Of a stretch of 64,000 nucleotides of DNA, positions 10,501 to 29,160 are shown in pieces (within the stretch, counting starts at the first letter, position 1; each line of letters opens with the position of its first letter). The DNA lies in NCBI GenBank assembly GCA_029582265.1, contig CM055822.1:5945200-6009199 (forward strand). Direction: 5' to 3'. A model generated the notes under the pieces. The model had not been told where the DNA came from. It did no database searches and saw nothing but the letters and a program-made list of their open reading frames with translations. This DNA is from Zoroaster sp. YZ-2022 (Eukaryota > Echinodermata > Asteroidea > Forcipulatida > Zoroasteridae). The translations under genes were made by a program, and so were the position numbers.

Positions 10501-13500
10501 CTCCGATTTCACAAAGCATCAGTCGGAACGTTACGCTGATAACTTTGAACACAGAAGGTAGGATTCATTGCACAAAACAGGCCACACCGAGGTCTTGAAG
10601 TGGCCATCAATCTATGGTCACCTGATGGGTCACCTGATGGGTCACCTGCCCAAAGTGACCAACGTGACCAACCTTGACTGCAGGCAATGTAGATCCAGGC
10701 AATGTAAATTTACTAAATGTAAATTTACTAGCCTTTTTGGCATTGTGTTTCCCCCCCCCCGCCCCGCCCCCCCCCGCCCCCGCCCCCGCCCAATGTGTCC
10801 CCTTTTCAAGACCCTATATCTTCACCTGCTTGACTGTGCTGTTGAAATGCGGACATGTTAAACTTGGCCACTGGGGGAAGACTAAAATTAATTTTGATTG
10901 ATTTGATTGGGTAGCCTAGTGCACTCATAAATTATGGAAGGAGTCCAGAGCCTATAACTTCAGCCCTCAATCCCTCTCTCCTTAACCTGGGTCATTGAAT
11001 CCATTTTCCATTCGTTTTAAAATAATATTCACTTTGCATTATCCCAAGTGTCTTGAAAATTTATTTTATGTTTTTTTCTTCAGATGACTATCCAAACGGT
11101 TGTTGGCTTGGAGACGAACTGAACATGGAGTGCAGAGTGAGATGTTGCATCTCGTCAGCGTAAGTATTGCTTGATTCTCTTCATAAGCAGTCACAAATTT
11201 CCATCTCCAAATACGTGGAACTCTTCTTGGAGTTTCTTTATACCAAAATCTGTACTGACCATAGAGCAAAATCCTGTGCTCAAAGTAGCTTTAGGCAATG
11301 TTTTTAATTGTAAAACGGCACACAAAAACCACCTAGTCGGAAAGATTTTCTGCTTGTGTGCATGCATACTTTGTGTAACCAGAGAATCAGCGCTTCAGGC
11401 CTGGGATCTCTCAGGATTTTTCCTTATTTCAGGATTTTTTACAAAGAGAAGTAGCCACCAAGGAAAGAAAGAATCTTCCAAAATTAAACATCCAGGAGAC
11501 CCAGGCCCGGTAACCATTTTCAGGGTGTTTTACTTTTGTCAAATCACACCCCTTACAAATTCCGAGTTAGCCCTGTAGGCTCAAAATGGTGCCTAAGTAC
11601 AGAATTCTGTAAAAAGTCAAAGTCAAAATGTTGTCATGTTTTGTTTCCATTTCAAAATCTTGGTTGATACTGTGATACATAATTATATGACCAAGGACAA
11701 TAATAATAATGAAGATCTTGTTACAGTGACATGTTGCACGTCATGCAGACCGCAAAAACTCCAGAGAAATGCGCCCTCAAGTTGCTGGACTACCTCTTCG
11801 ATCGAGAAACGCAGGCTTCCTCGAACCTGTCCGGAACAGGAAAGCATGGCAAGAAACAGTTAAACCCGCTCATGATTTATGGCCTAAGATGTGAGTATTT
11901 GAGGAATTGGTCTAATTGAATATCTTGTATTAGACTTGTTTTTATGGCAGTGAATGGATTGATGATTGATGGCTTGTCACAAAATGTCACGTCACAAAAT
12001 TTCAAATTTGTCACATAAATGTCTCAAATGTCACAGAATCTTTGGCACCTTTTGCACAGAATGTCACATCAGTTTTGCCTTTGTCGCATTTGATTGGCAT
12101 AGATTAAAACATCATGACCAGTTGACCGGTAATACTCATGTCTGTTTCATGAAAAATGGAACCACCACTAAAATGCAACATCAGATTACACTCTGTGTAA
12201 ATCTACACTGAAGACTCGAAAGTACAAAAGAAAAATCAGGAAAAAGTGAAAGATTGCCCAAAGTGCCTCTGAAGTATAATCCAACTAAAGCATGTCACAA
12301 AATGCCAGACAATTTTTTATACTTCTGTTTATGTTCCTTTTGTCACATTTTGTCACAAAATTGTCAAAATGTCACAGATTTTTGGTCAATGAGATTTTGT
12401 CACAAAATGTCACCATGTCACAGATGATCCATTCTCTGTTATGGTCATTGTTCATGCCACTCCTCGATACCTCATGCAATTTGGATGAAAAGTAAATTCC
12501 TATATATAAACAGGCCTGTGATTTCGAAGGATTTTTTACAAATCTCCACAAATCTCCACAAATTTCTTGAAAGAAGAGAAGTAGCAACCAAGAAAAGAAA
12601 GAAGTAGCCTGTATTGTGTCTAAATGTTTCTTGTTTGTGGGGATGTGGAGAGTCTGTAAATCCTCCAAAATTAACCATCTAGGAGGTTCAGGGTGCTTTG
12701 TCCTTGAGACCAAAGGGAGACCCAGGCCCGCTACCCATTTTTCAGGATTTGTTACTTTTGTCAAATCACACCCATGCTATAAGAAACAATGTTGCTCAAT
12801 AAGAACTCACAAATTTTTTTAAAATAATATTTGTACCACCCCTTTTTTGAGACCCTGGAACCTCCCTATATTTGAATCAGTAAAATTTATCAAAAGTGTA
12901 TAGAATTGATTTAATTTTTCCCTTACACCACTGCACTGCATGCTCGGTGCTTTCCGAGTGTCCCTCTTTTTCACAGACACTGGGAAAGCACAAATCAATT
13001 GTTTGTCACCCGACGCAAGAATTTCATAAAACACTTTGGTATCACTGATACGGAATGGCTCAGTGCACATCGTAGCCCTCTAGCGGTGAATTTGCACCCA
13101 GTGTCTTGATGATAGCCACTTTTGCGTCGTGTGAGCGTTGTGCGTACACTTTATGTGCATATGTTATGGTACTAAGCGCGCGTGTACTTCTACCAGCCAA
13201 TGATCGCTGGAGATATTCCGTGCATATGCACATCAACTGCAAAATACGCCAAACGCAATGCACTATGGCTGCCCTTTCGCCCACAGTGGTCTAGTAACAT
13301 GTGCCCTCAACAGCTCATGCACTGTGCAAAAAAGTAGACAAGTAACCCATTCAATGTGTATTTCTAAAGGTCACCTCATCAAACACTTTGGAATCACCGA
13401 TACGGAATGGCACCGCATCAGAATGAATATTGACTCTAAGTGTCGGACAGCATTTCGTCGCAAGCAGCGTGGCCTGCCGTTGACTGTCAAGGCATTCGGT

Positions 13501-16500
13501 TATAAAACGGGCACGTCTGATGCAGATCAGACTCTAGACGACAGTGTGAGTAGCAAACAGGAAGATGCTGAAATGCATGAATTTACTTTGGCGTAGTGCT
13601 GAAATTCTAGCTTAGTGCTGTGATTCGTTTGAGTTCAAGTTTGTGTCTTGAATATCAAGACTTATTAAGCTGGTGTATATCTCATGCAAAGACAAATTGA
13701 TGTTTACACCATCGCAAAGAATGGAATGTGGGATTTGAGAAATGGGTTTGACTTGCAAATTGTTCCTGATTAGGTGGGTTTTCCTTGGAATATTTTCTGG
13801 GGTTTCCGCCCACCTCTGAAACTGAACACTGCTCTGTCATCTGTGCACAGGTTTCTTTAGGATTAGTTACAGAGAGGTTCTTTTGAAAAATCCTTGGTTT
13901 TGCATAAAATCATAAAAAATGGTTTTTAATAGTAACAGTTATGAAACTAACCAGAACAAAAATCTAGTGAGTAAAGACTGCGGTGACACCATGTGAAATT
14001 CTCAATTTGAGTAGTAATTAGTTCTGAAAAGTTGTAACCTCTTTTTTACTACTCAATTTGAGAATTTCACATGGTGTCACCGCAGACAGTCTTTACTTAT
14101 CCTTTACACCTTGCAAAGCTACAAATATTAAAAACCTAGTGTACAAATTTGTATTTTTATATTAAGTGTCATTGGATCATGAACCGTCAAGTGCTCTCTT
14201 AAATATTTAGATTGAGGTTCGGCCAGTTCAATTGAAACCAGTGACAGATCTTTTGTAGTTTTGTCCCTGGTTTCAGTCATTTGGATTGATTTTCAATCTG
14301 GAACTTTTAACCCTCCTACTACTACAAGAGTCAAAATCAGTTAAAATGTTGATATACTTGCCAAGGTATATCTAGTGCACTTAAAAGTCAAACACTGTCA
14401 AACCTTACTTGTAGTTAGTACATTGACAGGTCAAAATGAGTCGACTGTTTTTGACTGGTAAAAGCATTGTCTGGTATTGTTCAAAAAATACCCCTGTGTG
14501 CACATTTGGGTCAACAGTCAAAACAGGCAGTTGACTGGTTTTGACCTCTACAGCAACTTTCCACTAAAGTGCAGCTATAGTAGGAGGGTTAAAGAGTGTA
14601 TTGAAGCATTTGTTTATATTATACCTTGATTTTTCATGACACAATTCATTAGGGTGCCTGGTCTCGTACAAGCTTTCTACCAGGTTTACCCCCATATATC
14701 ACGATGTTATTAAGAACCAGTAATAAAATTACATGTATTTACTGTAATGAGTGCCATGGTCGATCGGTTTAGTGCATCGGATTTGTGTTCTGATGGCCGA
14801 GTCGTCAGAATGTGGGTTCGAATCCCAACCACGACCATGGTGCTTGTGTCCTTGAGGGGTAAATGGGTACCTGTGAGGGCAGAGTTGGTTGTTGTGTTTG
14901 ATTAGCTCTATATGCGCTGTAATGGCAGCAATTGAGCTGTATACTCCCCAGGGAGCTGAGATGGTTTCTGGAATGATTTATGAGCCTGATGATGAGCAGG
15001 GGTAATAATAAAATGCGCCTTGAGCACCAGTTTGGTGGATACGTGCGCTATATAAGTCTACATTATTATTATTAATTGTATTAACCCTCCTACTATTGCT
15101 GCACTTCAGTGGGAAGTTGCTACAGAGGTCAAAACCAGTCAACTGCCTGTTTTGACTGTTGACCCATATGGGCACACAGGGGCATTTTTGACTGGTTTTT
15201 ACTAATAATAATATAATAATAATGTCGGGCATTTTAAAGCGCTCTTAAACAAGGTATCAGAGCACTGTACATTATTACCCCTGCTCATCAGGAGCATAAA
15301 TCATTCCAGAAACCATCTCAGCTCCCTGGGGAGTATACAGCTCAATTGCTGCCATTTCGGCGCATATGGGCTAATCAAACACAACCAACTCTGCCCTCAC
15401 AGGTACCCATTTGCTCCTGGGTGGAGAGAAGCAATTATGGTAAAGTGTCTTGCTCAAGGACACAAGTACCACGGTCACAGACAGGATTCGAACCCACATT
15501 CTGATGACTCAGCCACCAGAACACAAATCCGATGCACTAAACCACTCGACCATGGCACTCCATACTGTCATTTTGACCACCCTGAACAATACAAGACAAT
15601 GCTTTTACCAGTCAAAAACAGTAGACTCATTTTGACCTGTAAATGTACTTACTACACGTAAGGTTTGACATTGTTTGACTTCTAAGTGCACTAGATATAC
15701 TTCGGCAAGTATATCAACATTTTGACTGATTTTGACCCTTGTAGTAGGAGGGTATTGTGAATTATGATGTTATGGAAAGTAAAACAAACAAGGTTTCCTT
15801 TTTTATATTTGTAGCTTTTCATGGTGAAATAGGTTAAGTAAAGACTGTTTGTGATGACACCATGTGAATTTCTCAATTGAGTAGTAATTAGTTATGACGT
15901 GTCGATCAGTACGCTGTGATCATCTTCAGAACTAATTTCACATTGTGTGACCACAGACAGTCTTCACTTTTCCTTTTTTGTTTCTTCTTCCCTTGAAGCA
16001 GTATGGAGAAAGAGAAGACCACATAAATGACTCTCACAGCTCCGAGGAGAGCAGCCATGGGGTTCACATACAATTGCCAGCTGAAATATCCCATGAAGTT
16101 GAACATCAGCAAGACGGCAGCACCATCATCAAGGAGGTGAGATTATACAATTAAGCTGAAGTAAGGACTTCACAGTATAAGCACAACACAGAACCATTTT
16201 GTAACATGTTGCATCGTTGAACAATAACAAAATTGGTTGTATTGAACAAGTTGCCACAACGTCACTCTCCAGAGATTTATCAGGCGGATTTCCTGTCATG
16301 AAACCTGTTAAACTGTCCATAATGTAACTTGCTTTGTGTTGGCCGTGATGTTCTGGTGTCGGTTACATGTAGTCAAAAATTAGCAAAGTTGATTTGCACA
16401 GGTTAAATGTACACATTAGACTTGTATTTTATCTTGACACGAGTCCGATTTGAGTTTATGTCCTGGAAAAGTAGTGTTTTAAAAAAAATTAAGCAAGTAT

Positions 16501-17274
16501 ACATGATCTGGTTAAATTTTCAGAAGAAATTACAGGACCCAAATCGTCACGATCAACAGGACATGGAATCGGAGTGCTAGTTTTAGATTAACTCAGTGAC
16601 TGAAAATAATACACCACATAAGGTCATATTACCGTTGATGCTCCATAAATGAGCCAGTAAATTTCAGTCACTGTGTTCATCTTAAACTAGGACACCGATT
16701 CCATGCCCTGTTGAAATACTGCTCTGATCGTGACAATATTGTCCCTTTAACCAGTTCGCGTCGGAGGCCGTGTATACACGCAATCTTTTTTTGCACCACG
16801 GATCGGAGAGCGTCTAAACACGCCATAGGAAACTCCGGAATATTTGTATGCATGCTCGGTTGAGCCACGCGTGTACGGTGACATGCTCGGAAGACGTGGC
16901 CACGCGCTGTGGAAGCTTCCATTAACGTGTGTGTGGGAAAAAGAAACCCGCACACGGGCCCAGAAAAACTTTTTTATTCCCGTGAACTGGTTAAATATTT
17001 ACCTATGATGTGATTTTCAAGTAGTCCCTTGCATCAATCTGTCTCAACCAATCAACAGGTCCGAATTGAACAGGACGGGGTGCCACTCCATGAAGGCCAG
17101 ATAAATATCACCGAATCAGGAGAGATTCAGATAGCGGTGATGGAGGAATTTGAAGGAGGAACTACCCTCGTTCTCCAGCAGAGTGAATCCCACGAGAAAC
17201 ACAATAAAGAACATGTCATCAGGACGAAGGAGGTTGTGATTGAATCCCGGGCAGACATTGATGGTGCTCAATGA
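7531..17274 (+). CDS. BANP: BANP, BEN-domain CGCG-element transcription factor
   Basis: Nine coding exons join in frame to 392 residues: 7531-7633, 8386-8471, 8896-9062, 9510-9565, 11084-11159, 11727-11890, 13370-13545, 16002-16136, 17059-17274. All junctions are GT-AG. The predicted protein has a KRQR basic motif near residue 46, a coiled-coil-like segment about 64-118 (ISYRLDSMERKL), and a BEN domain about 160-270. The BEN domain shows DYPNGCWLGDE, LLDYLF, SGTGKHGKKQL, KHFGITDTEW and SKCRTAFRRKQRG, all diagnostic of BANP (SMAR1/BEND1). The family is nuclear, binds TCTCGCGAGA promoters and opens chromatin there. Start choice: an upstream ATG at 7522 stops after three codons. Oddities are a duplicated last exon and a stray copy of exon 7. 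The N-terminal 34 residues are the least certain. Confidence 0.95.
7739..7750. repeat. Poly-C run
   Basis: A run of about 12 C in BANP intron 1. Confidence 0.8.
8495..8640. mobile_element. Truncated MITE, family B
   Basis: Begins TTAAGGGACAGTATCGTCAC and continues through ACAGGGCATGGAATC. The distal half is missing compared with full copies at 29676-29905 or 48744-48963. It lies in BANP intron 2. Confidence 0.7.
9676..10095. mobile_element. DNA element with ATAGCTGCCAAC inverted ends
   Basis: ATAGCTGCCAACTATT near 9682 is mirrored by GTTGGCAGCTAT near 10080. About 420 bp in BANP intron 4, non-coding. Confidence 0.6.
10165..10345. repeat. Diverged copy of the 60-bp double-hairpin repeat
   Basis: Contains CTCAACTATCGCTAAGTGAG twice and GGTTCTGAAAAGAACC, the same units that are amplified at 55340-55930, and the same downstream GGGTCTTCTCTACGTTTCGA segment. 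Confidence 0.7.
10748..10795. repeat. C-rich low-complexity tract
   Basis: About 45 bp of nearly pure C with G interruptions (CCCCGCCC units) in BANP intron 4. Confidence 0.9.
11395..11575. repeat. Dispersed repeat H, copy 1
   Basis: Shares AGAGAAGTAGCCACCAAGGA, AGACCCAGGCCCG and TTACTTTTGTCAAATCACA-type segments with 12510-12775, and in inverted orientation with 53372-53615. Confidence 0.65.
11971..12425. repeat. Cluster of TGTCACAAAATGTCAC words
   Basis: TGTCACAAAATGTCAC and near variants (TTTGTCACA, ATGTCACAG) recur more than ten times in two groups, 11975-12070 and 12292-12425, with few copies between. The spacing is irregular, so it is not a simple satellite. It lies in BANP intron 6. 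Confidence 0.75.
12510..12775. repeat. Dispersed repeat H, copy 2
   Basis: Contains AGGCCTGTGATTTCGAAGGA, AGAGAAGTAGCAACCAAG, TCTTGTTTGTGGGGATGTGG and GGAGACCCAGGCCCG. A longer version of copy 1 at 11395. Confidence 0.7.
12901..12995 (-). mobile_element. Fragment of tRNA-Ser-like SINE 3 tail
   Basis: TTGATTTAATTTTTCCC followed by CGGTGCTTTCCGAGTGTC matches the non-tRNA part of the SINE at 39025-39195. The tRNA-like head is absent. Confidence 0.55.
13018..13058 (+). pseudogene. Stray duplicate of part of BANP exon 7
   Basis: TTCATAAAACACTTTGGTAT followed by CACTGATACGGAATGG encodes FIKHFGITDTEW. This matches the start of exon 7 (LIKHFGITDTEW, 13370 onward) with few nucleotide changes. Similarity stops after GGAATGG and a stop follows soon. 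It lies in the intron just before the true exon. No acceptor directly precedes it, so it looks like a decayed local duplication. Confidence 0.75.
13978..14103. mobile_element. Foldback element, ACCATGTGAAATTCTCAATT family
   Basis: The arms TGCGGTGACACCATGTGAAA and TTTCACATGGTGTCACCGCA are inverted, and the arms extend through the AATTTGAGTAGTAATTAG segment. GTAAAGACTG flanks one side and CAGTCTTTAC the other. Length is about 125 bp. Confidence 0.85.
14307..14592. mobile_element. TTAA-flanked MITE, family C, copy 1
   Basis: TTAACCCTCCTACTACTACA at the left and ATAGTAGGAGGGTTAA at the right, so the TTAA is duplicated and the ends are inverted. The interior is crowded with GTCAAA/TTTGAC and CAGTC/GACTG words. 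Other copies are at 15081, 42133, 44862 and 60640. Confidence 0.9.
14750..15072 (+). mobile_element. tRNA-derived SINE 1, copy 1
   Basis: The head GTGCCATGGTCGATCGGTTT resembles a class II (Leu/Ser-type) tRNA with an A box, and the B box GGGTTCGAATCCC follows. The body contains GTGTCCTTGAG and CCCCAGGGAGCTGAGATGG and ends in ATT repeats. It is not a functional tRNA gene. Confidence 0.85.
15081..15755. mobile_element. TTAA MITE, family C, copy 2, interrupted by a SINE
   Basis: TTAACCCTCCTACTATTGC begins it and TTGTAGTAGGAGGGT ends it. The right TTAA has decayed. The family interior is split by a SINE at 15204-15563 and resumes with CTGTCATTTTGACC. Confidence 0.85.
15204..15563 (-). mobile_element. 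tRNA-derived SINE 1, copy 2, inside MITE C
   Basis: Reverse-oriented full SINE: the AATAATAAT tail is on the left and the tRNA-like head, seen as CGACCATGGCACTCC, is on the right. It is inserted in the middle of the family C MITE, so the SINE is younger. Confidence 0.85.
15836..15966. mobile_element. Foldback element, ACCATGTGAA family
   Basis: GTAAAGACTG...GACACCATGTGAATTTCTCA is mirrored downstream by ACAGTCTTCAC. It includes GATCAGTACGCTGTGATCAT in the loop, just upstream of BANP exon 8. Confidence 0.75.
16536..16750. mobile_element. MITE, family B
   Basis: AATCGTCACGATCAACAGGA at the left and TCGTGACAATATTGTCCC at the right are inverted. The interior contains TAAGGTCATATTACCGTTG. Its terminal CCCTTTAA carries the TTAA used by the next element. 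Confidence 0.75.
16747..16994. mobile_element. TTAA MITE, family K, copy 1
   Basis: TTAACCAGTTCGCGTCGGAGG at the left and GTGAACTGGTTAA at the right. The same locus in the downstream duplicate (around 19109) reads CCCTTTAAATATTTACC without the element. That is an empty site that proves a TTAA target duplication. Further copies lie at 50311 and 62260. Confidence 0.92.
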
Positions 17275-17577
17275 AAGAATGTGCTGCCAAACATTGACAG
17301 ATCCAGGTCGGGGGGGGGGAAGGATCAAAAGAGCGGCATGTGTTAAAAATCAAACATGTACAAACAAATTGTGTACCGTATCTTATGTTTTGTAAATATT
17401 TCTGTTATCTTTTGTGGCTTGTCCTCAAAAAAACACATTTTGGTACAGCCTTGGGTAATTTTTTTTTAAATTCTCATTAATTATGGCTACCTGCCCATTG
17501 TGGCCAATGTTTAACAATACAGGTTACGGGGGCAACTAAAATTGCCAACAATCTCATGGTAGCCTAGTACAAAACAT

Positions 17578-17940
17578 CTGTGGAGTGTCGTGGCCGAGCG
17601 GTCTAGCTTACCAGACTCGAGCGGTCTAGCTTACCGGACTCAAGTTCTGATGTTAGCAGCAGAATGTGGGTTCAAATCCCGGCCGTGACACTTGTGTCCT
17701 TGAGCAAGACACTTAACCATAATTGCTTATAGGGGCAGAGGCAGTTTAACAACTGCCTTGTTCTGGACTAGTTACCCCTCCCTACCATAAAGAGGCTGCT
17801 ATTAACTTGTCTTGTTTCGGTGCGAGGGGCTGGTTTCTTCAGTGTGGAGTCGTTGTAACAACTCAATGACTTAGTAGCCCCCACCTTGGATTGGCCATTG
17901 GCCTTGAGTGGGGCGATTTGCATAAAAAAAAATTTTTTTT
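17578..17940 (+). mobile_element. tRNA-Leu-like SINE 2, copy 1
   Basis: The head GTGTCGTGGCCGAGCGGTCT (A box) and GGGTTCAAATCCCGGCC (B box) are followed by a unique body and an A/T-rich end. The head contains a small internal duplication of GAGCGGTCTAGCTTACC. A second copy is at 43484-43840. Confidence 0.85.
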
Positions 17941-18057
17941 TAAAGTAGGAATGGTGAGTGTTGCCAGTTATGTACACTTTTAAATGCTGCTTTGATTCCG
18001 TCAGTATAATAGAGATTTGCGATTTGACCCACAACCTCATGCAACAAAGGATAGAGT

Positions 18058-18405
18058 AGTGCTGTGCATCCATGGGTTATTTTGGAACCGTGTACCTGGT
18101 CCGGTTCCCCGGGTACCCATAAAAATGAGGGACAAAACCGGATTTTCCACCGTGTCGCTGCGCTTGATAATTCCTTGTGCAATGCCTAGGCATAATGCAG
18201 TGCAAGACAGTGGACATCATGTGCATTTGTTTATTATCATAATAATAATAAGACAAAAAGAAAATTTATGAATTATGTACCTGAAACTTTATTATAAACA
18301 TGGAAGATCGTTAAAAATAAGTGAAGACTGGCATTTGGTTTCGGGTACCAGAACCTGGTATTGAACGCTACAGTCGGGTACCCGTGTACCTGTCACAGGC
18401 CTAGG
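18058..18405. mobile_element. Diverged element J, copy 3
   Basis: Has GTGCTGTGC, TTTTGGAACCGTGTACCTGG near the left and GGGTACCCGTGTACCTG near the right, matching the ends of the pair at 50750-51140 and 51586-51988. Confidence 0.55.
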
Positions 18406-18966
18406 ATAGAGTTGCCACCAGTGCATTATAACCACTGTTTATCGTTCCCATTGATTACCACATTACACATCTGAATCTATGCAGCTGGTGACATGACCTT
18501 TGCTGTGCCTTCTGTCTAATTTATTTCTAAGAATAGCAACCCTGATTATCTTAGGCAATAAAGTTACCTGCGTCATTCCCGAAAAAAAAGTTATAAAACC
18601 AGTTGGAGATAATAAACCCATGTTTCAAATCAATTTTATTTTAAATTATAGCCATACATTTGGACCAACGTTTAAAACAAAATCTATGCTATGATATAAT
18701 ATAAATAAGGCTTAAAAAGGTTTGCTCGATCGATTGGAGTTCTGCCATGCTGTGTATTGAATGACCTTTTTACATAGGGGGTGTGAACGTTTGCCCAATG
18801 TGTGCGGCCTCTCTTAGCCACCATACTTTGTGTATGGGAAATTTTGTCTGGTTCTAAAATAATTGCATAAACAAACAAAAACGCATCACCGCACCGATTT
18901 TGAAAAGAAACCGTAGACTTTTTCTTTGGCCTTTAGGGTAACAAATATTGTGAAAACAAAAATCAA

Positions 18967-19580
18967 CCATTACACCACATAAAGTCATATTACCGTTGAT
19001 GCTCCATAAATGAGCCAGTAATTTCCAGTCACTGTGTTCATCTTAAACTAGGACACCGATTCCGTGCCCTGTTGAAATACTGCTCTGATCATGACAATAT
19101 TGCCCCTTTAAATATTTACCTATGATGTGATTTTCAAGTAGTCCCTTGCACCAATCTGTCTCAACCAATCAACAGGTCCGAATTGAACAGGACGGGGTGC
19201 CACTCCATGAAGGCCAGATAAATATCACCCAATCAGGAGAGATTCAGATAGCGGTGATGGAGGAATTGGAAGGAGGAACTACCCTCGTTCTCCAGCAGAG
19301 TGAACCCCACGAGAAACACAATAAAGAACATGTAATCAGGACGAAGGAGGTTGTGATTGAATCCCAGGCAGACATTGATGGTGCTCAATGAAAGAAAGTG
19401 CTGCCAAACATTGACAGATCCAGGTGGGGGGGGGGGGGGATCAAAAGAGTGGCATGTGTTAAAAATCAAACATGTACAAATTGTGTACCGTATCTTATGT
19501 TTTGTAAATATTTTTGTTATCTTTTGTGGCTTGTCCTCAAAAAAACACATTTTGGGTCAGCCTTGGGTAAATTTCTCATT
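18967..19580 (+). repeat. Segmental duplicate of the BANP terminal-exon region
   Basis: This matches about 16612-17480 nearly base for base outside the family K insertion: the distal half of MITE B, the exon 9 acceptor and coding sequence, the GGGGGG run, and the 3' flank to about 19570. The spacing between copies is about 2.1 kb. Confidence 0.9.
19176..19391 (+). CDS. BANP: Duplicate BANP last coding exon (possible alternative 3' exon)
   Basis: The same AACAG acceptor, phase 0, 71-residue frame and stop as exon 9 at 17059. It differs at only four residues: E to Q in NITESGE, F to L in EEFEGG, S to P after QQSE, and R to Q in SRADID. The frame is fully open, so it could replace exon 9 by alternative splicing. 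It could also be an assembly or haplotype duplicate. The low divergence suggests a recent event. Confidence 0.6.
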   Translation, partial: VRIEQDGVPLHEGQINITQSGEIQIAVMEELEGGTTLVLQQSEPHEKHNKEHVIRTKEVVIESQADIDGAQ

Positions 19581-19885
19581 AATTATGGCTACCTTTAAAA
19601 AATCAACCATTACACCGAGCCTAGTATTTTTGGCAATAATTTACCCACCCCAATTTTGTTTTACTCGACGTGTAACACATTTTTTAATTTAATTTTTTGC
19701 CTTAAGATTCCTGAACATGTGGTATATGTTGGTTCATATTTGATTGTACAAACAAAAAACATTCCTCAAAGGTACCCGTTTTCATTGAGGTGTGAACATA
19801 TTTGAAAACAAATTCATATATATTTGGTGGGGACTTCTGACCGTTTGCTCCACCATTTTAATGCAGGATTATGCATAGACACAAT

Positions 19886-20196
19886 TTAACCCTCCTATGG
19901 TTTGACCTTTCAAAATCTGCTTACGGGCCAAAATGGCTATCAATAATTATGAACCCTTTAAAACCCTCCAGAATTTGTTGCTACTGAACAACCACACCTT
20001 TCAATACCCTTTGAAAGGTATTGAAACATTTCAACACCAGTTTGTTCAGAGAGTTGTTACACCTTTCGAAACCTTTCATAGGTCCCGTTTGTCAGACAGT
20101 TTTCTCACCTTTCAAAACCCTTCAGTACAGCAAACTTGAAAGGTTTTGAAAGGTCTGACAATTCTATGGCAACTGCACTGTACATAGGAGGGTTGA
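19886..20196. mobile_element. TTAA MITE, family E
   Basis: TTAACCCTCCTATGG at the left and ACATAGGAGGGTTGA at the right. The interior repeats ACCTTTCAAAACC/GGTTTTGAAAGGT many times in both orientations. Non-coding. Confidence 0.85.
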
Positions 20197-20699
20197 ACAT
20201 AAATTTACTGCATACATTTTAATAATTTAATTATTGTGTAAACATTAATTGCATTCAGTTTTTGATCTAAAACTTTAAATTTTATTTCTTCAGTGTTATG
20301 CAATAATGAACCGTGTACAGATGTAAAAAAAAAGAAGAAAAAAAGAAAATGTTCAAGATATTTTGTCAACTTCAATAAATATGTGAATTAAACAGTCCAT
20401 CAGCTGTGAGTCAAATGAAACTGTGTGCTGGATTTCCTTATTATTCTTAATTTATTGGCATAGATATACAAAATACATACTTTTTAACTTAAAAGTGCTG
20501 TAGGGACCACACTAGAAATACATTTCTTAAAAGCATTGAGTGTTCCAGCAATTTTCACTTTGATGTGCCTTTTTTTTCATTCTCTTATCTTGGCTGATTA
20601 CATATTTTATTGTAATTGTAATATTGCAAATAAATCAAATCAAAATCTTAATATATTAAATCCCCTTCACCCGACCCAGTTTCAATGTCTTCAAAGATG

Positions 20700-28648
<7,949 letters not shown>

Positions 28649-28729
28649 GATGACAGCAGAATTCAGTCAGTCTGTGTACACATGATATCTGCTTGGTGTA
28701 ACACTTTGCAAGATCAGGCTGAAGCTGAA

Positions 28730-29160
28730 AAAAAGTGTAAAATGTGTTTAATTAAAGAGAAGGAATTGGCTACGTTGCAATTCTTGAGTATGCTTACTTT
28801 CTTTGTTTGAATCTAGATAAAGGCAATGTGATCTATGACACCACATGTTTACAAAAGAGCCCCAAAGGTCAAACTGCGCTGGGCACAAAATGTACACTGG
28901 TCTATGACCCAAAAAAATAATAAATAAAATCTGATATTTTGAGATATCAGCAGAAAAATTTATTTAATGTTATTAATTTCTAATATGGCCCTAACATAAC
29001 ATATTTTATTCATCTGAAAATTAATTTTTTGTTGATGTTATGTGGAACGTACAACATGTACAAACACTGTATACAAATACACACACTTTTGCCTGGCAGG
29101 AAATCACCCTGGTACTGTAAAAGTGACACTTTGCGTAACCTTTACAGTACCAGAGTGATT
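28730..29160. other. Sequence upstream of the zinc-finger first coding exon
   Basis: The segment begins with a TTTTTTTCAG acceptor (minus strand) for the exon at 28630-28724, so a 5' non-coding exon must lie further right. No such exon could be fixed. Otherwise it is AT-rich and featureless. Confidence 0.45.

Noticed and set aside
14750..14850. tRNA genes with A and B boxes
   Set aside because: Every such match (14750, 17578, 25172, 39150, 40892, 43484, 53878, 58579) is the head of a multi-copy SINE with degenerate stems and a shared non-tRNA body.
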